From Isohypsibius dastychi (taxonomy: Eukaryota > Tardigrada > Eutardigrada > Parachela > Isohypsibiidae), in the NCBI GenBank assembly GCA_034696485.1, contig JAQIWT010000005.1, positions 1 through 64,000 of the forward strand: DNA of 64,000 nucleotides. Direction: 5' to 3'. Every line of letters begins with the position of its first letter. Position 1 is the first letter of the stretch. The notes beneath the pieces were generated by a model. That model ran no database searches. It was not told where the DNA came from and saw only the letters and a program-made list of their open reading frames with translations. The position numbers were made by a program, and so were the translations under genes. Shown in pieces: positions 43,876-57,100 of the stretch.

Positions 43876-46800
43876 TAAGCTGTCTTTTTTCCTGATGATT
43901 CCGATTTTTTCCTTTCCTGAGATTGTCAGGCGTTTACTTATGCGGTAAACATTTGTTATAAAATCAGATATTGATCAGTACGTACATCATCGCAAGTTTG
44001 ATTAAACTGGCATTTACAAAGGGATACCCTGCATACCGATAGGATAGTTGACGATACGAATAATAAAACAGATCAACGATATGTTTTTCGTATAATTTTG
44101 TTGTCGATTCTTATAATGCTCCAAATATTTAAATGTCATCAAAACATATCAAAAAACTCCTCTATTTATCTTTGAAAATTAATGATTTTGAGTATGATTA
44201 AATTGGGTACGATGGTTATTTTTGAACGGTAATAAACGTGAGGTTTTTGGCCTTTCCGGTATGATGTATCGAAAGGTGGAGGCTGGCATGATATTTTTTC
44301 CTCATGTCCTTGTTTTTCATATTCCTTTGTCTTTTCGTGAAGTGAAGCAGAAATATGACCCAATGGCTAACTTTTCGAGCCGTCGCTAATCAAGCGACAT
44401 TATTCAGGTAGGAAAGGTGGAGCTTTTGAAAAGTTGAAAGGATGAAGAATTATGATGAGAGAGCATAGAGAGGGAGGTTCGTTAAGTTGGGTGAAATATA
44501 ATAACATTAAGTTGACCGACTAGTTATGGCTGCAATATGGCCGGCTCAGACGCGGCGCGTTAATGACCGGCCAGTTTTAAAAGTATGAGAAAGAAAGAAA
44601 GAAATTGGTTGAAGAAGGAAGCTGATTGGCGCGCTCTTCACAGCTATCACAGCTAACACCAACCTCGATGCATTAATAATTATGTTTGGAAAAGCCTAAC
44701 GAGTCTTTCTTCTTTCTCCGACTTGACTAATATTCGGCAACAATTTTCAAAATTTCCCAATCGACACCGCGACATTATCTGGATATTTGTTAAAAGGAAA
44801 TAACAAGGTTTTGCGGTTTATTGTGTCTTGGCACTTTTGGGTAATGGATGGAGCGGTGAATGCTGGGAAAGATGGGGATTGTGTGGCGACACTTTGAGCT
44901 AATCGGTCTGTCTTTCAACAATTCTTGGAGTAGAGTGGAATACGAAATCTTAAAGTGAGTCCATTCCATATTTGGGATTATGGAATTAGTTCAAGTTTAC
45001 CTTTCATCTCAATTTCACTTGGGTTCACTTTTCTGGACAATTGCGGTGCTAATGGAATGCCTGAGCTTTTCTTGACGCGGCGCAAGAAAGAGATGATATT
45101 TGTTGCGTAAAGAGTGCATTTATGAATTATGGATTCGTTGTGTGTGATTTACATTTGTGTTGACGAATGCAGAAAGAGAGCGCGCTTAGACGAATTAAAA
45201 AGTGGCCAAAGGAAGGAATGAGAGAGGGAAGTTTGGTTTTGTGACAGTTGAAGAGTTGAGGGAAGGAAGGGCCGGCACTTTTTAATGATGACTAATGAAA
45301 TTTACGAATTATGATCTGGTTATGAATTGATGGGGCAACGCTGATTTGATGCCGGTACATTTCTTCTTTTCTCTCTCCTCATAACTACTCGCATTGCATT
45401 TCGGATCGGAGTAAGTAAGTAAGTAGTTAACTTGTTGTGCAAAAGTGTTCAGTCTAAATGAGAGCACCCCTGCCTCCTTCAACTATTAAAACCGATAAAG
45501 CTCTTCGGCTTTAAATTCGCAGAGCGTGCTTTGCATGACGATTATTCCAGCGGAATCATTGTTTGTTACAACCTATCAAATCCTGTCCAGTTGAAATATT
45601 CAATAGCACACAGTTCGGATTATATCATTGGATTATTCCGAGTGGTGAGTGAGTGAGTCCGGAAATCTATTTTTACAAAAATGACGTCACTAGACGCTGT
45701 GTTTTTTCACTGGCCAGTGGTCTGTCTGTTAAATACCAAAGGGGGGACTCTTTATCAAGTGGTGATCAAGTCAAGTCCGCCCTTGAATCTTGCACGTGTT
45801 TTGTCTTCCCTCTTTCCCGTCGTTTTTCATCCAGAATCATGGAGAGCAGGGCTTGTTTATGATGCTCTCTTTCCATGTTGCACGGTCGATTATTCCCGTT
45901 GCTTGAGTGATTGTTGACCACTACTCGTTTTCAGCTCTGACCACTTTGATGAACTCACCAGATAATTTCTCGTAATTAATGTTTGTTGCTTCACTCATTT
46001 TCGAAATGTTGAAAAATATGATTATAGTTCATGAGGGACTTTAATGATTTTAATTTTTCTTCCGTTCTAATTAACGGGCTTGATTCGGTCAATGCGCAGT
46101 TTTGTGAGGCGCAATGTTGGGTATTAGTGTGAGTGTTGGTTATTGAGCTGATGAACGTGGCGATTATGGATTGCAGTGCGGATTATTTTGAATGCAAATT
46201 TTTTCGACAAATCGCGCCAGGTGAATAACACATTCTTCAGGTCTGGTCAAACCACTTGACAAACTTGATAATTGGCTCGGACTATGATATTGCGCCGGGG
46301 TACAGTGCAGGTACCGAGATGCGCTAATATTCATAAAGATGAGAGATGAAAAGGCTTGGCTCATCAGCGTGGATATTGTTGCAAGATGAGCTGAGCTGAG
46401 AGGGCTGAGGAATATTGTTCAAAAGCAGCTCAGCCTGAACTGATCTGATCGAGTCGAGGCGAGGATTAAGTTTTAAAACTGGTGAAATTATTCAACTCTC
46501 TCTCGCGCTTTGGTCAAATAACAAAGGAAAACCTGATTAACGCCCCAGTCTGGTCTCTCGGTTAATTTTTCAAGAGGCTGCTGTCCGGCAAATTATTATT
46601 ATTCTGAATTTTGGAGAATAAAGGTGACGTGACAATTTCGGGTTTGAAGGGGGGCCACGTTTCCGCTTGATGAAGCTGGGGTGTAATAATAATAAATGTG
46701 TTCAGAGAAAAGTCGAACTTTCCAACAAAGAGTGCCTTAAGACGAGAGCGATATGAAAATTAATGCCCCGACCCCGACCGAAACGAGTCTTTTTTCCCAA

Positions 46801-48150
46801 TGACGCGTTGAGGGGAAATTTTGCGCATGAGCGTCAATATTAATAGTGCTTACTTAACGAGCAACTAACCTCTGCTCTCCTTTTCCTTTTCCTTCTCGAC
46901 TTTAAATGCCGCTTGGTTGGAATTTCGGTTTTGTGCTTTTGCTGACATGTTTGCCAGATTGAAGATGTTGACTTTGCGAGATATTATTTAATTAGACTCG
47001 ATGATATATTCAGGTGGATGGGAAAGCACGCACAGTTCTCATTTAAAGTCTCCGGTGACCTTTCTCGCTTCAATCATTAATTACCCAACCTGCCTTTTCG
47101 TTTTTAGAAATTTAATCGCGTTTCATGTGGAAAGTTTTGTGAGTTGGCCAGTTGTCTATTATGACCGGCGTACGCCCTGGCGTAATGATACCTGAGCTCT
47201 TTGATTGTTCGCTCAGAGCTCAGAGTTTGTTTCGCAGCATTAATAAACGGGGCAATATGCGGAAAATGTCATTTTCGGTTGAGGTTGTTGATGACGGGTC
47301 AGTCTGGTATTGTTTGTCCCTTCCTTTTGATTAATAACATAACAAGTTTGTTCAGGTTGAGCTGGGGGGATACGGGAGGGAGGCAGGGTGGATTGATTTT
47401 GATGATAATTTGCCAATGTCTTGCATTGGGCTTAATCTAGCGTGACCCTTTGCAAAAGCAGGCTGGCCAGTTGTCGTCCAGCGTTTCGTCTCGCCACATT
47501 CCCTTACAAACTCTCAAAGCAAACGATTCACAAGAAATCCACCACGATAAAATTTGTGAAAAATTGCAAAAATTAAATACAAAAAACATGGTCTGTAAAA
47601 AACTGAGAGAAATTGAGGAAAGCATTTTTGTTGTATTGTTAGTTTTATCCGGCGAAATGGCGGCAGCGCTTGTTAAATAAAGCAGGATGATACAAAATGA
47701 AAAGTGTGCTTTGTTCACCTTTGTTTTCGGATATGTCGTTTGAAGCACGGCACCTGCGTTTTTGTGATAAGCCATTAAAAATCATCCCTGACGATTGTGA
47801 GAACTGCTCGGAATGATGAGCAATTAAAAAGTCAGCCGGCCTTATCTTATCAGGGCCAGAAAATATGTAATCAAGCTTTGTCCCGTGACGGAAAAAAGAG
47901 TTTGCAACGGATGAATTCATCTGCAAGCTCGTAATTGTAATCAGTTGGCATTTTATTGCCACTTTGCTCGCTCCAGATTAAAACCCAGCCCCATATTAAA
48001 ACGTCGGCGCCGCTCGGCGAATTAATGTTGTTTTTCAAACACCCCATCGATCCAAGACCAGAAATATTAAAACGCTTAATAAACGAGCCAATCGCAAAAA
48101 ACATTCAAATTAGCCAAGAAAATGTTTTTTTATTCGACTAATTTCCAAAT

Positions 48151-48160
48151 TTGATTGCAG
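48151..48160 (+). promoter_or_regulatory. Splice acceptor before the zfh-2 start
   Basis: TTGATTGCAG lies 28 bases before the ATG at 48189. It is the acceptor for a 5' UTR exon or a spliced leader. Confidence 0.55.
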
Positions 48161-48188
48161 ATTCATGATTGAAATGAGCTGATAAAAA

Positions 48189-51100
48189 ATGGAAACTGAA
48201 CCTCCTGGATTCATGATAAACCTTCCTTTCACCGGAATGTCAGAAAAACCGGCTGATTTTCCTGAAGCTATACTCCCTGAGAACCCCAGATGCGCACCCA
48301 TCTCCACCAACTTTACTTCTGATGGGGATGACTTTCGAAGATGCGACGGAATGATTCCACTTCCATCTGACCAAGAAGAGAGTCCACCATCGAGGAAACC
48401 CACTCCCGAACCGGAAGTCCGCGAGGAATCAAGCTTTCCTGTTCAAGAGAACGACACCGTGGAAAAAGAAGTTGACTCGAAAAATCAGTTTCCGGTGAGA
48501 AAGAGAATTTTAGTGGCGGACTTTGAATCTGATCTGTTTTCATATTTTCAGGGAAAGGTCATCGTGAACCCCGACGGTGTCGTCTGTTTTCTCCTTTCCC
48601 CCAACGCCAACTGTGATGTTCCTGATATCTGGCCAATATGTCCCAACCCTCTGACCTTCGATTCTCGGTCATCTTCCCCAGTTCCTTCTTCATTGTTCCC
48701 TTTCCACTTTTTTGCTGTCATTCCTAGCGACGACATCTCATCCACCCAGCTATTCCAAACTTCGCTTCCCGGTTCAGCTGAGTGTGACCTTCCTGAGCAA
48801 TACCACAGACTCTGTGATCTCCACTCCACCGCATCTCACAATTCCTTCTTTGCCTGCTTGATCTGCCCACCACTGTGCTTCTCAACCAGGTCAGAGTTTC
48901 TGGAACATGCACGGTTGGTCCACCAGTGCTCAACTCTTCCCGAAGAAGAGACCGTTGGTGCGATATTGCAAACTGTCGAAGGGGAGCCTGCATGTGTATC
49001 GTTGAGGCCTTTGCGACGAACTGAAATGGATTCTAACTCGCCTCCTCATCAAAGCAATTTAGTGGCTGAGGATAAGACTGATGTGGACTCGGATGGCGAG
49101 AAAGAGTTACGAATCTCGGAGGATGCTGAAATGGCGGAGAACTACAACGAGGACTCGTATCATTCTTCCGAAGAGCAACATACCCCATCTTGTCACGACG
49201 GCAAATCGAGTAGTGTGGAGTGTCCTAAATGCGATATTGTGCTCGGATCCAGCAAGTCACTTGGTGGTCATATGACTATGGTACGGATGCTTATCTTTGC
49301 AATGAGCTTATGACAGAACTGTGTGTTTTCAGGTGCATTCCAGAAACTCTTCCAAAACCTTGAAATGCCCGAAATGTAACTGGCATTACAAGTACCAAGA
49401 GACGCTGGATTCGCATATGAAAGAAAAACACCCGGAATCGGAGGAGACGTGCCCGTATTGTCTGACAGGCCAGAGTCATCCACGACTGGCTCGCGGCGAG
49501 ATTTATAGCTGTGGTTATAAACCATACCGGTGTGAGATATGTAATTACTCGACAACCTCCAAGGGCAATTTGACCATTCATATGCAATCAGATAAGCATG
49601 TCAACAACATACAAGAGCGTCAGAAGAACGGCACCGTCACCGAGGTCACCGAAGTCCCCAAATCACCCACGGACGATCAGCCTTTCATCCCACGGACTTC
49701 ATCACAGGATATACACCGGTGTGATGTATGTAACTATGAAACGAATGTCCCGCGGAATCTCAAGATCCACATGACCAGTGAGAAGCACCAGCAGAACTGC
49801 AACCTGTACCTACATGCCCGGATGCAGGAGATGAGTTATGCGATGGACCCGGTGACTGCCAACATGTTGCACCTAATGGGAATGAATCCCCAACAATCTG
49901 TATCATCATCACTGAATGGAGGGAATGTGTTTGAGAAGATTCCGGAGAATAGCGGTGTATTCCAGTGCCTAGTTTGTGTCAAGTTCATGTCGGACTCGTT
50001 TGGGGAGCTCAGTGAGCATGTGACGCGTGATCGGAGTGGGAATGATGATAATGGGGACTGCTTGGTCGTCAATGGTGCCAAGTTCACCTGCAAATACTGC
50101 CAGTATAGTACGACCTATAAGGCCAACTATCCTGTGCATTGTGCGACGGCGAAACATGTGGAGAAGATGCAACTGGTCAGACATGTCAGTGAAGGCGGAG
50201 TGGAGGACTTGGAAGTGCGACTGAGATATCTGACTAATCCAGTTCAAGTAAGTCTTTCAGCTTAGCTCAGCAATGTCAACACAATGCGAGATATGTAATG
50301 TAAACGACCTCACTTGTGATTTCTCCTTGTGTTTTTCTAGGTCCGCTGCAATGCGTGTGATTATTCGACTAACAGCTTACCTAGTCTTCGGAATCATTTG
50401 GAGAATAACGAGCAACATGCGGGAAATGTGGCTGCCTTGCTGAAATTGCGGGACCTTCAATTAGCCAACACAAACAACACTGCCTCATCAGCGCTAAATC
50501 CATTGAAGATATCAACACGGAAACTGAAAGTATTCTGCTCGCTATGCACTTTCACATGCAAGTCGCACTCGGCTTTCATGCATCATGTCAGAAGTTTGCC
50601 TCATTACGCAAAATGGAAACAACAGCGGGATCAAACGTTGACGGCTTCAACCGGTTCTGCTGATGATGCAGTGGCGACGAATTTGACGGATTTTATTCAC
50701 CTGGAAGTACCCCATTCTGGCGAACTCCCGGCCGGAGAACTGGACCATCATCGCAACGGAAACCGGGGAACATCCGAGGAAGACGCCGCAAGTGAGGAAG
50801 TCAGCTCGTCTGACGAAGAGTCTGGTGAGTCTTTACAGTCAACCGGAAGCCCATTTCGTTTTCATGATTTCTAGCAAAACTAATCTATACGCTTGAAAAT
50901 CTACAATTTGATCTTTCCTTTACAGAGAATATTTATTTTTGTCGTTTTTGCCGAAGTTTTTCGAGTTGAATATTGTGTTCGCCCTGCTCTGAAATCTCTG
51001 TCGCGACTTCCGGTGAATTATTATTTTAGTGAGGTGAAGAAACAATAGCTCATAAACGGGATTGCTTTGGGCAAAATGTGAAATTGGTTAGTTTAACAAT

Positions 51101-54100
51101 ATACTACGTGTTGCTGTGCAATGGCCTGGAGATATTACATTTGTTTCTTTGCACTCATACTCGACACTTGAACCTTAGCGCTGCCATTTTTCAGAGCTTT
51201 TGATTAGCGATCGTGCAAATGATATTTCGCATTTCTCGCCCAGGTAGACGAAATTGAACTCTTGCCGGCGCGGTTGTATTTTAGACGAGTGACAAATTAG
51301 TGGAGGATAAAACGTCAAAGACCCTTTTGGCTGTTTTGCAGATTTTAATTGCTTTTCTCTCGTTAATGACAGTTTTAATCCTACGCTTTTCTCATTACGA
51401 CCTGACAAACTGGCTTGTTGGAAAATACACCGGAATAATTTCGCGGAATTTATTTTTTCCCAGTTTTACAGTGTTCTACGGTTTTGTCTGTCATTATTCT
51501 TTAGAATTGTTTATAGTATTCAATTACATTTTTGTGGCGAAATTTCAGGTAATATGTCATGTAAAAATAACGGAAATATTTGGAAATCTGCAGAATTATT
51601 TAATTGATTGAATTTTTATTTATATTTTCTGACATATATATAAGTTATACATATATATAACATATCATATTATTATGAATTATATTATGTATCATATTAG
51701 ATATTATGTTTTATTATTGTTTATATCATGTGTATTATTATTTATTATATTATGTTATGTATTAAATTGTATTATGTATTATATTATTCTTTTACATGTA
51801 TTATATTATTTAATTATTTTATTATTTAATTTTAAGTCCTTCTTAGTTTTCTTCCCATGCTCTCATATCCATTAAAATCTAATTTCTTCTAATGCTTCCT
51901 GCACTATGATTATTTGTTTTATAATAATTTGTTTTAAATATTTGAGTCAACATATTTTTTGTATTTCGACGAATGGGGAAGAATAATAATTCAGTGCCAT
52001 GACGTTTTTAATTTCGGGTGGTGAATTTTAAAATTCCTGTGATGCAAAGATGAGCCTGATAATTGCAGTTACTGAATAACCTTCGGGCTAGTTGCATGTG
52101 GAAATGAATAATAACCAGCTTGTAAAATGTGAAATCTGCGAGACGTGGGTTGGAATTGCAATTTTTGCAAATTGACGAGTGAGCCGAAATCCGGTTTGTT
52201 AATTTCGCCAGAGTAAGCAAATTAATGGGCTGAGAGAGAGAGAGAAAGTATGATTAATAATCAGCCAGTCGGATCCGGTCATTTTCATAAACGCGCTCAT
52301 TATCCGGTTTGGTTTGCGAATTTTAATTACGACTGCAATAATTCCCAAGACGTGAGGGATATTAATTTTGCTGGTGAGGATTAATGATAGGTGGATGTTG
52401 AAATATACGTAAGTGCGGCCTTGATTGCCTCTAGTTGACCGCTTCATTTTTTTCGTACTTTTATTGTTCAATCATTAACCCGAAAAATATGAAACCAAGT
52501 GTTTATATTGATACTTGAACGTCGTTTGTCTTTTATTATCTCCTCTATTATTCATCGACCTTAATCATCAACTTAATTCTTATTGAATTGAGTTTTTCGC
52601 CAGTTACATATTTTTGAAGTGTTCTGATTTTCATGGTAACTGATGAAAACTTTTCTAAAACTTGAATTTATTTGAAGAAATATTTAAAAATTATCTATTT
52701 AGAAAATATTTTTTTTCATTTTTTTCACAATTATTTGAAATTTATTTAAAAACTTGGAGTGATTTAATTATATCTGCAACGAAATTTGGTTCCGGTGCGT
52801 TAATTACGCGCGATTGAGTTGCGTAGCCAATTCAAAGCTCGAGATAGCGAGACGGTGAATAAACAAGTATTAATGATGGGTGCGACAGTTTCAAACTGCT
52901 GATTAAGAAATATTTGCCTTGAATAATACGTAAATGTAATGGAGCGGGACAAAGTGTTATAAAGAGAAAAATGAACTTCCGCCAGGCTTTTTCGTGGTAA
53001 ACACTTCTAAGCGTGAACATTCATTTCTGATTAATCATCATCACTCATTCGTTTCTAAAGTAGTCAGTCAGACGCTTTTTCGGCGATTTATTCAATAATT
53101 CAAAAAGATTTTTTAATAAATAATTTTGCCAGAAATTTTTATCATGTTAATTTTTAGCGAAATATTAGTTTTTCGTAAATTAGTTGCTGATTTTTTATTT
53201 TTGTTTTTTCAGGCATTCAATCCAGCGGAACTCGAAAAACGGACCTGCATCGTTCCGGCTCGGAAGATCTTTCCCCCCTGGGTGACCATTCCCGTTTTAT
53301 CTGCCCTCTCTGTCAAGAAACCTGTTCTGAACGAAACACCCTGGAATCTCATTTGATTTCCAAGCACAATGTCCAAACGGAGGCCTTAGAACGGATCATG
53401 ATGTTGGTGGAAACGAGCGGAATCTTCAATAAGAACACCACTTCCGGTTCGCCGAAAGATTCCTTCTCACGGGATAACTCGCCCATATCCAACAATTCAG
53501 AATGCGCAGATCGAACGCGAGTCTCTTCGGAATCGAGCGATATCTTCCGCTGCCAGAAATGCTCGGTGAATTTCTACGACATTGACCAGCTCCTTCAACA
53601 CCAGAACGCCACAGACCACCTGGAACTAAAGCAGACCCCCAGGGGTCCGGGCTATCTGTGCTGGAAGAAGGGATGTAATCAGTACTTCAAAACCACCGAT
53701 TCTCTTCAGCTGCACTTCCGGGAGATTCACGCTAAAAAGAAGAGCTCTTCCTGTGAGAAAAGCGTCGTGGATGAGTCGGATGACGGGCTGGCCATCGATG
53801 AGAACGGCGGACCCGAAATGGATGAGGAAATGAACTCGCAGGTCCACGCGGAAACGGGCTACAAGGACGCGAATCGAAAGTACAAATGCCATCGTTGCAA
53901 AGTCGCGTTCACCAAGCAGATGTACTTGACGGCTCACAACAAGACCCCCCAACATCGAAAAGGCGAAAAGTGCAACGCTTCTATGGAAAAGTACTTGGAC
54001 CCCAGTCGTCCTCATAAATGCGAAGTCTGCAAAGAGTCCTTCACGCAAAAGAACATCCTCATAGTCCATTACAACTCGGTATCACATTTGCATAAGGCCA

Positions 54101-57100
54101 GAAAGATTCGACAGGAAAAACAACGTAATCTCGCAGAACTGCCACGGAATGGCGTTATTAAATCCGTTTCGAACAGTAATTTGGATGACGAGAGCAAGCC
54201 ATTCAAATGCGAGGTTTGTCGGGTTCAGTATGCGAATGGATCTAATTTGGATATTCATCGGCGATCTGTTGCTCATCAAACGAGAATGGCCAGGGAGCTG
54301 CAGGAACGAAATGGCAACGGAATTGTTGATCTCTCCAAATCAACTACTCTAGTAAGTCTTGATTGGTTGAACTTATCCCAACTCTGGTTGATTGAGGTCA
54401 CTTAGGCGGCTTAAGAAGGAGAACAGAGAGGAAAGAAAGTGAACAAAGAGAGTAAACTTTGTACCTGTTTTCGACGCCAACTTTTCAATTCCGTTTCCAA
54501 CGTTGTTTTCGAGTTGATAGCTGTTGGTTCAATTTTTATATTTTTTGTTCAGGTTTCTCCCGAAACGTTTCCACAAAGAATGGAATTGGAATTCATGAAG
54601 CGTCCGACTTCCGAGCCGCCATGTCGTTCTCCTGAAAAGGAATCTCCTCGAATGTCATCCCCAGCATCTTCATCTCCGCCACCAAGTCGTTCTAGACTAG
54701 TCAATCGCGGCCGTGGGTATGGATGGGGTACGATGTTGGAGAGTATCGGTGCGGAGATGGTGCAGCAGTTTCTGGAGAATCAGCAGAAGCCAAAGAAAGC
54801 GGATACGACCTTGGAGCCTGTTGTGGATGGGGATGAGATATCCGAGACGGAATGCAACAGTTGTCATAAGACATTCACAACGCCGTGGATTTTGAAAGTG
54901 CATAGGGAAACGGCCCATGCTGATATTGTGCCTGTGAAGATTTTGGAGACGGTTGCGTCGGAGTATCGCAAATATTTTGGGGAGAAAGCTAAGGGGAAGA
55001 ATGTTGTGAGTGAAAGTGTGAAACTTCCCGTGGAGCAGCCTGTCAAGAGAGCTCCTCAACCATCTCCGAGTCCAACGCCTACAGTGAACAGCTATGCTGA
55101 TCTCCTAGCTGCACAGATGCAACTTCTTCCTTTACTTTATCCCGGTACGTTTTTTTATTGCTCCGAGTTGATAAGGAGACGTTTGAATAAGTTAAATTTT
55201 TATGCTAGAATTTCTCGGTTTTCAAAAAACTGGAATTAGTAAATCTGATAATTAAGTTTGGTGAAATATTTCGCTGAAAAGTCGCTTTTTTGAAATTTCA
55301 ATTTTTGTTTTTTTCCCTATTATCTTTGTTTTAATCAAAATAGAATCATCAGCTTTGAGTCACTTTGGTTTTTTGATAAGTGAGTGAATAGAGGAGTTGA
55401 ACGGAGAATAGGTTGGTCGCGATTTTGGTCATTCATGGCTGTTCACGGTGCTCTCTTATCAGTTTTTGTCACCTCCTGCGCATGACTATGTAATTAGGCA
55501 GTTTCCCTGTTAACTCAAAAATGGCGGATGCATGAATTTCCCGTTAAAAATCTCTGTGTCGTCTGATGTGAAATTTCTGAAATGGTAGTAGTTCATATTT
55601 CTCAGAATAAATCAATAGTTCTGAGAAATTCACAACATTGTTTTTGAATTTAATTACCAGAGTTTCAGTTCGGTTCATGTTATCATATTTATCCGTTTTA
55701 TGATTTTCTGGAATTATTTCTAGCACATTTCTTAATTCAGCACATTGAATTGTTTTATTAATAATTTGATTATGATTTGATGAAATATTGTTTTTCAGGT
55801 TTATCGATGGGTGGGTTGAATATGATGGGAATGCAAGCGGCGGCCATGATGAACTTGCAGCCACCTCTCATCGCCCCAAACGGTACATTCTCATTCGAGG
55901 GACTCAACTCCTCCAACAACAGCAACAATTCCGTTGCCAACCAGCAATCCCTCTCCTCCAAATTAATGGATCTCCAAAACGGACAAAAGCGGAATCGAAC
56001 TCGTATAACCGATGAGCAACTGCAGATTCTTCGTTCGCATTTCGATATCCGAAATCCACCCAGTGACGACCTCCTCCAGCGTCTCTGCGAACAAACTGGA
56101 TTAGAATTGAAAGTTGTCAAGCACTGGTATCGGAACACGTTGTTTAAAGAACGCCAACGCAACAAGGACTCCCCGTACAACTTCAGCGTTCCCCCCATTG
56201 TTGGCGGAAGTCTTCTGGACTTTGACGAACCGGAAGTTGTGCCCAAGGAACCGGTTAAAGTACCGGAAATTGTCATCAAGGAAGAACCGAAACCATCGAT
56301 TCCCGAACCGTTTTTCATCCCGAATACGAAAATCAAAAGAGAGGAGAGTGTGGAATCGGATGATAGCAGGAGAGATCGAAGAGAAATGTCCATGACTTTC
56401 GCGTTTTCGCCGGTTCCGCCTTCGAGTTCGGTTGGGGATGCACGGGGGGATGATCGACATGGTGGAAAACGCGCTAATCGCACACGCTTTACCGATTTTC
56501 AGGTGAGGTGATCTTGAAATGAAAATGCTTGCTCCAAAAACTATTTCTATTTAAATATTTCTATTTTCCGTTTTAAAAATTTTCTAAAATCTTCTAACAA
56601 TTTCTTAATATTTTTTAAAAAGCTTTGAAAATTTTCTAACAAATTCCAATATATTTCTAAAATTTTCTTACCATTTCTAAAGAATTTCTGAAAACTTCAA
56701 ACAATTTTGTTAAAATGTATAAAAATTTTCTAAATTTTTCTGACAATTTCTAATTATTTTTTTAAAAAGTTTTGAAATTTTCCAACAATTTCTGAAGATT
56801 TTGTAAAATTTTCTAACCATTTCTGATGAATTTCTGAAAACTTCTGACAATTTCTAAAGAACTTCTAAAAATTAAATCTAAAAAAAAATTAAAAAATTTA
56901 AAAATTAAAAATTTGAAAATTACTTTTTCTCAAATTTTGTAACAATTTCTAATCATTTTTCAAAAAGTTTTTAAAGTTTTCCAACAATTTCTGAAAATTT
57001 TCTAGAATTTTCTAACCATTTCCAAAGAATTTCTGAAAACCTCTGACAATCTCTAAAAAAATTCTAAAATTTTTTCCAACTTGCGTCATATTTTGAGTTT

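Larger units (their letters stand above)
31015..48160. promoter_or_regulatory. 17-kb gene desert, probable cis-regulatory domain of zfh-2
   Basis: I found no exon series, tRNA or known RNA gene across 17 kb, while the other 45 kb is packed with genes. The sequence is not simple repeat: it is complex, rich in homeodomain-type cores (TTAATTA, TAATTA, CATTAATC, CGTTAATG) and in inverted CAAT/ATTG words. It sits immediately upstream of a developmental transcription factor and contains one copy of the 1.09-kb inverted duplication (42782-43875). The acceptor TTTGATTGCAG ending at 48160 implies a zfh-2 5' exon or spliced leader further upstream. Regulatory function is inference from position and composition. 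Confidence 0.5.

Noticed and set aside
55770-56483. 237-codon ORF on the minus strand
   Set aside because: It is antisense to zfh-2 exon 6, which encodes an unmistakable homeodomain in correct splice phase; the minus frame has no family content.
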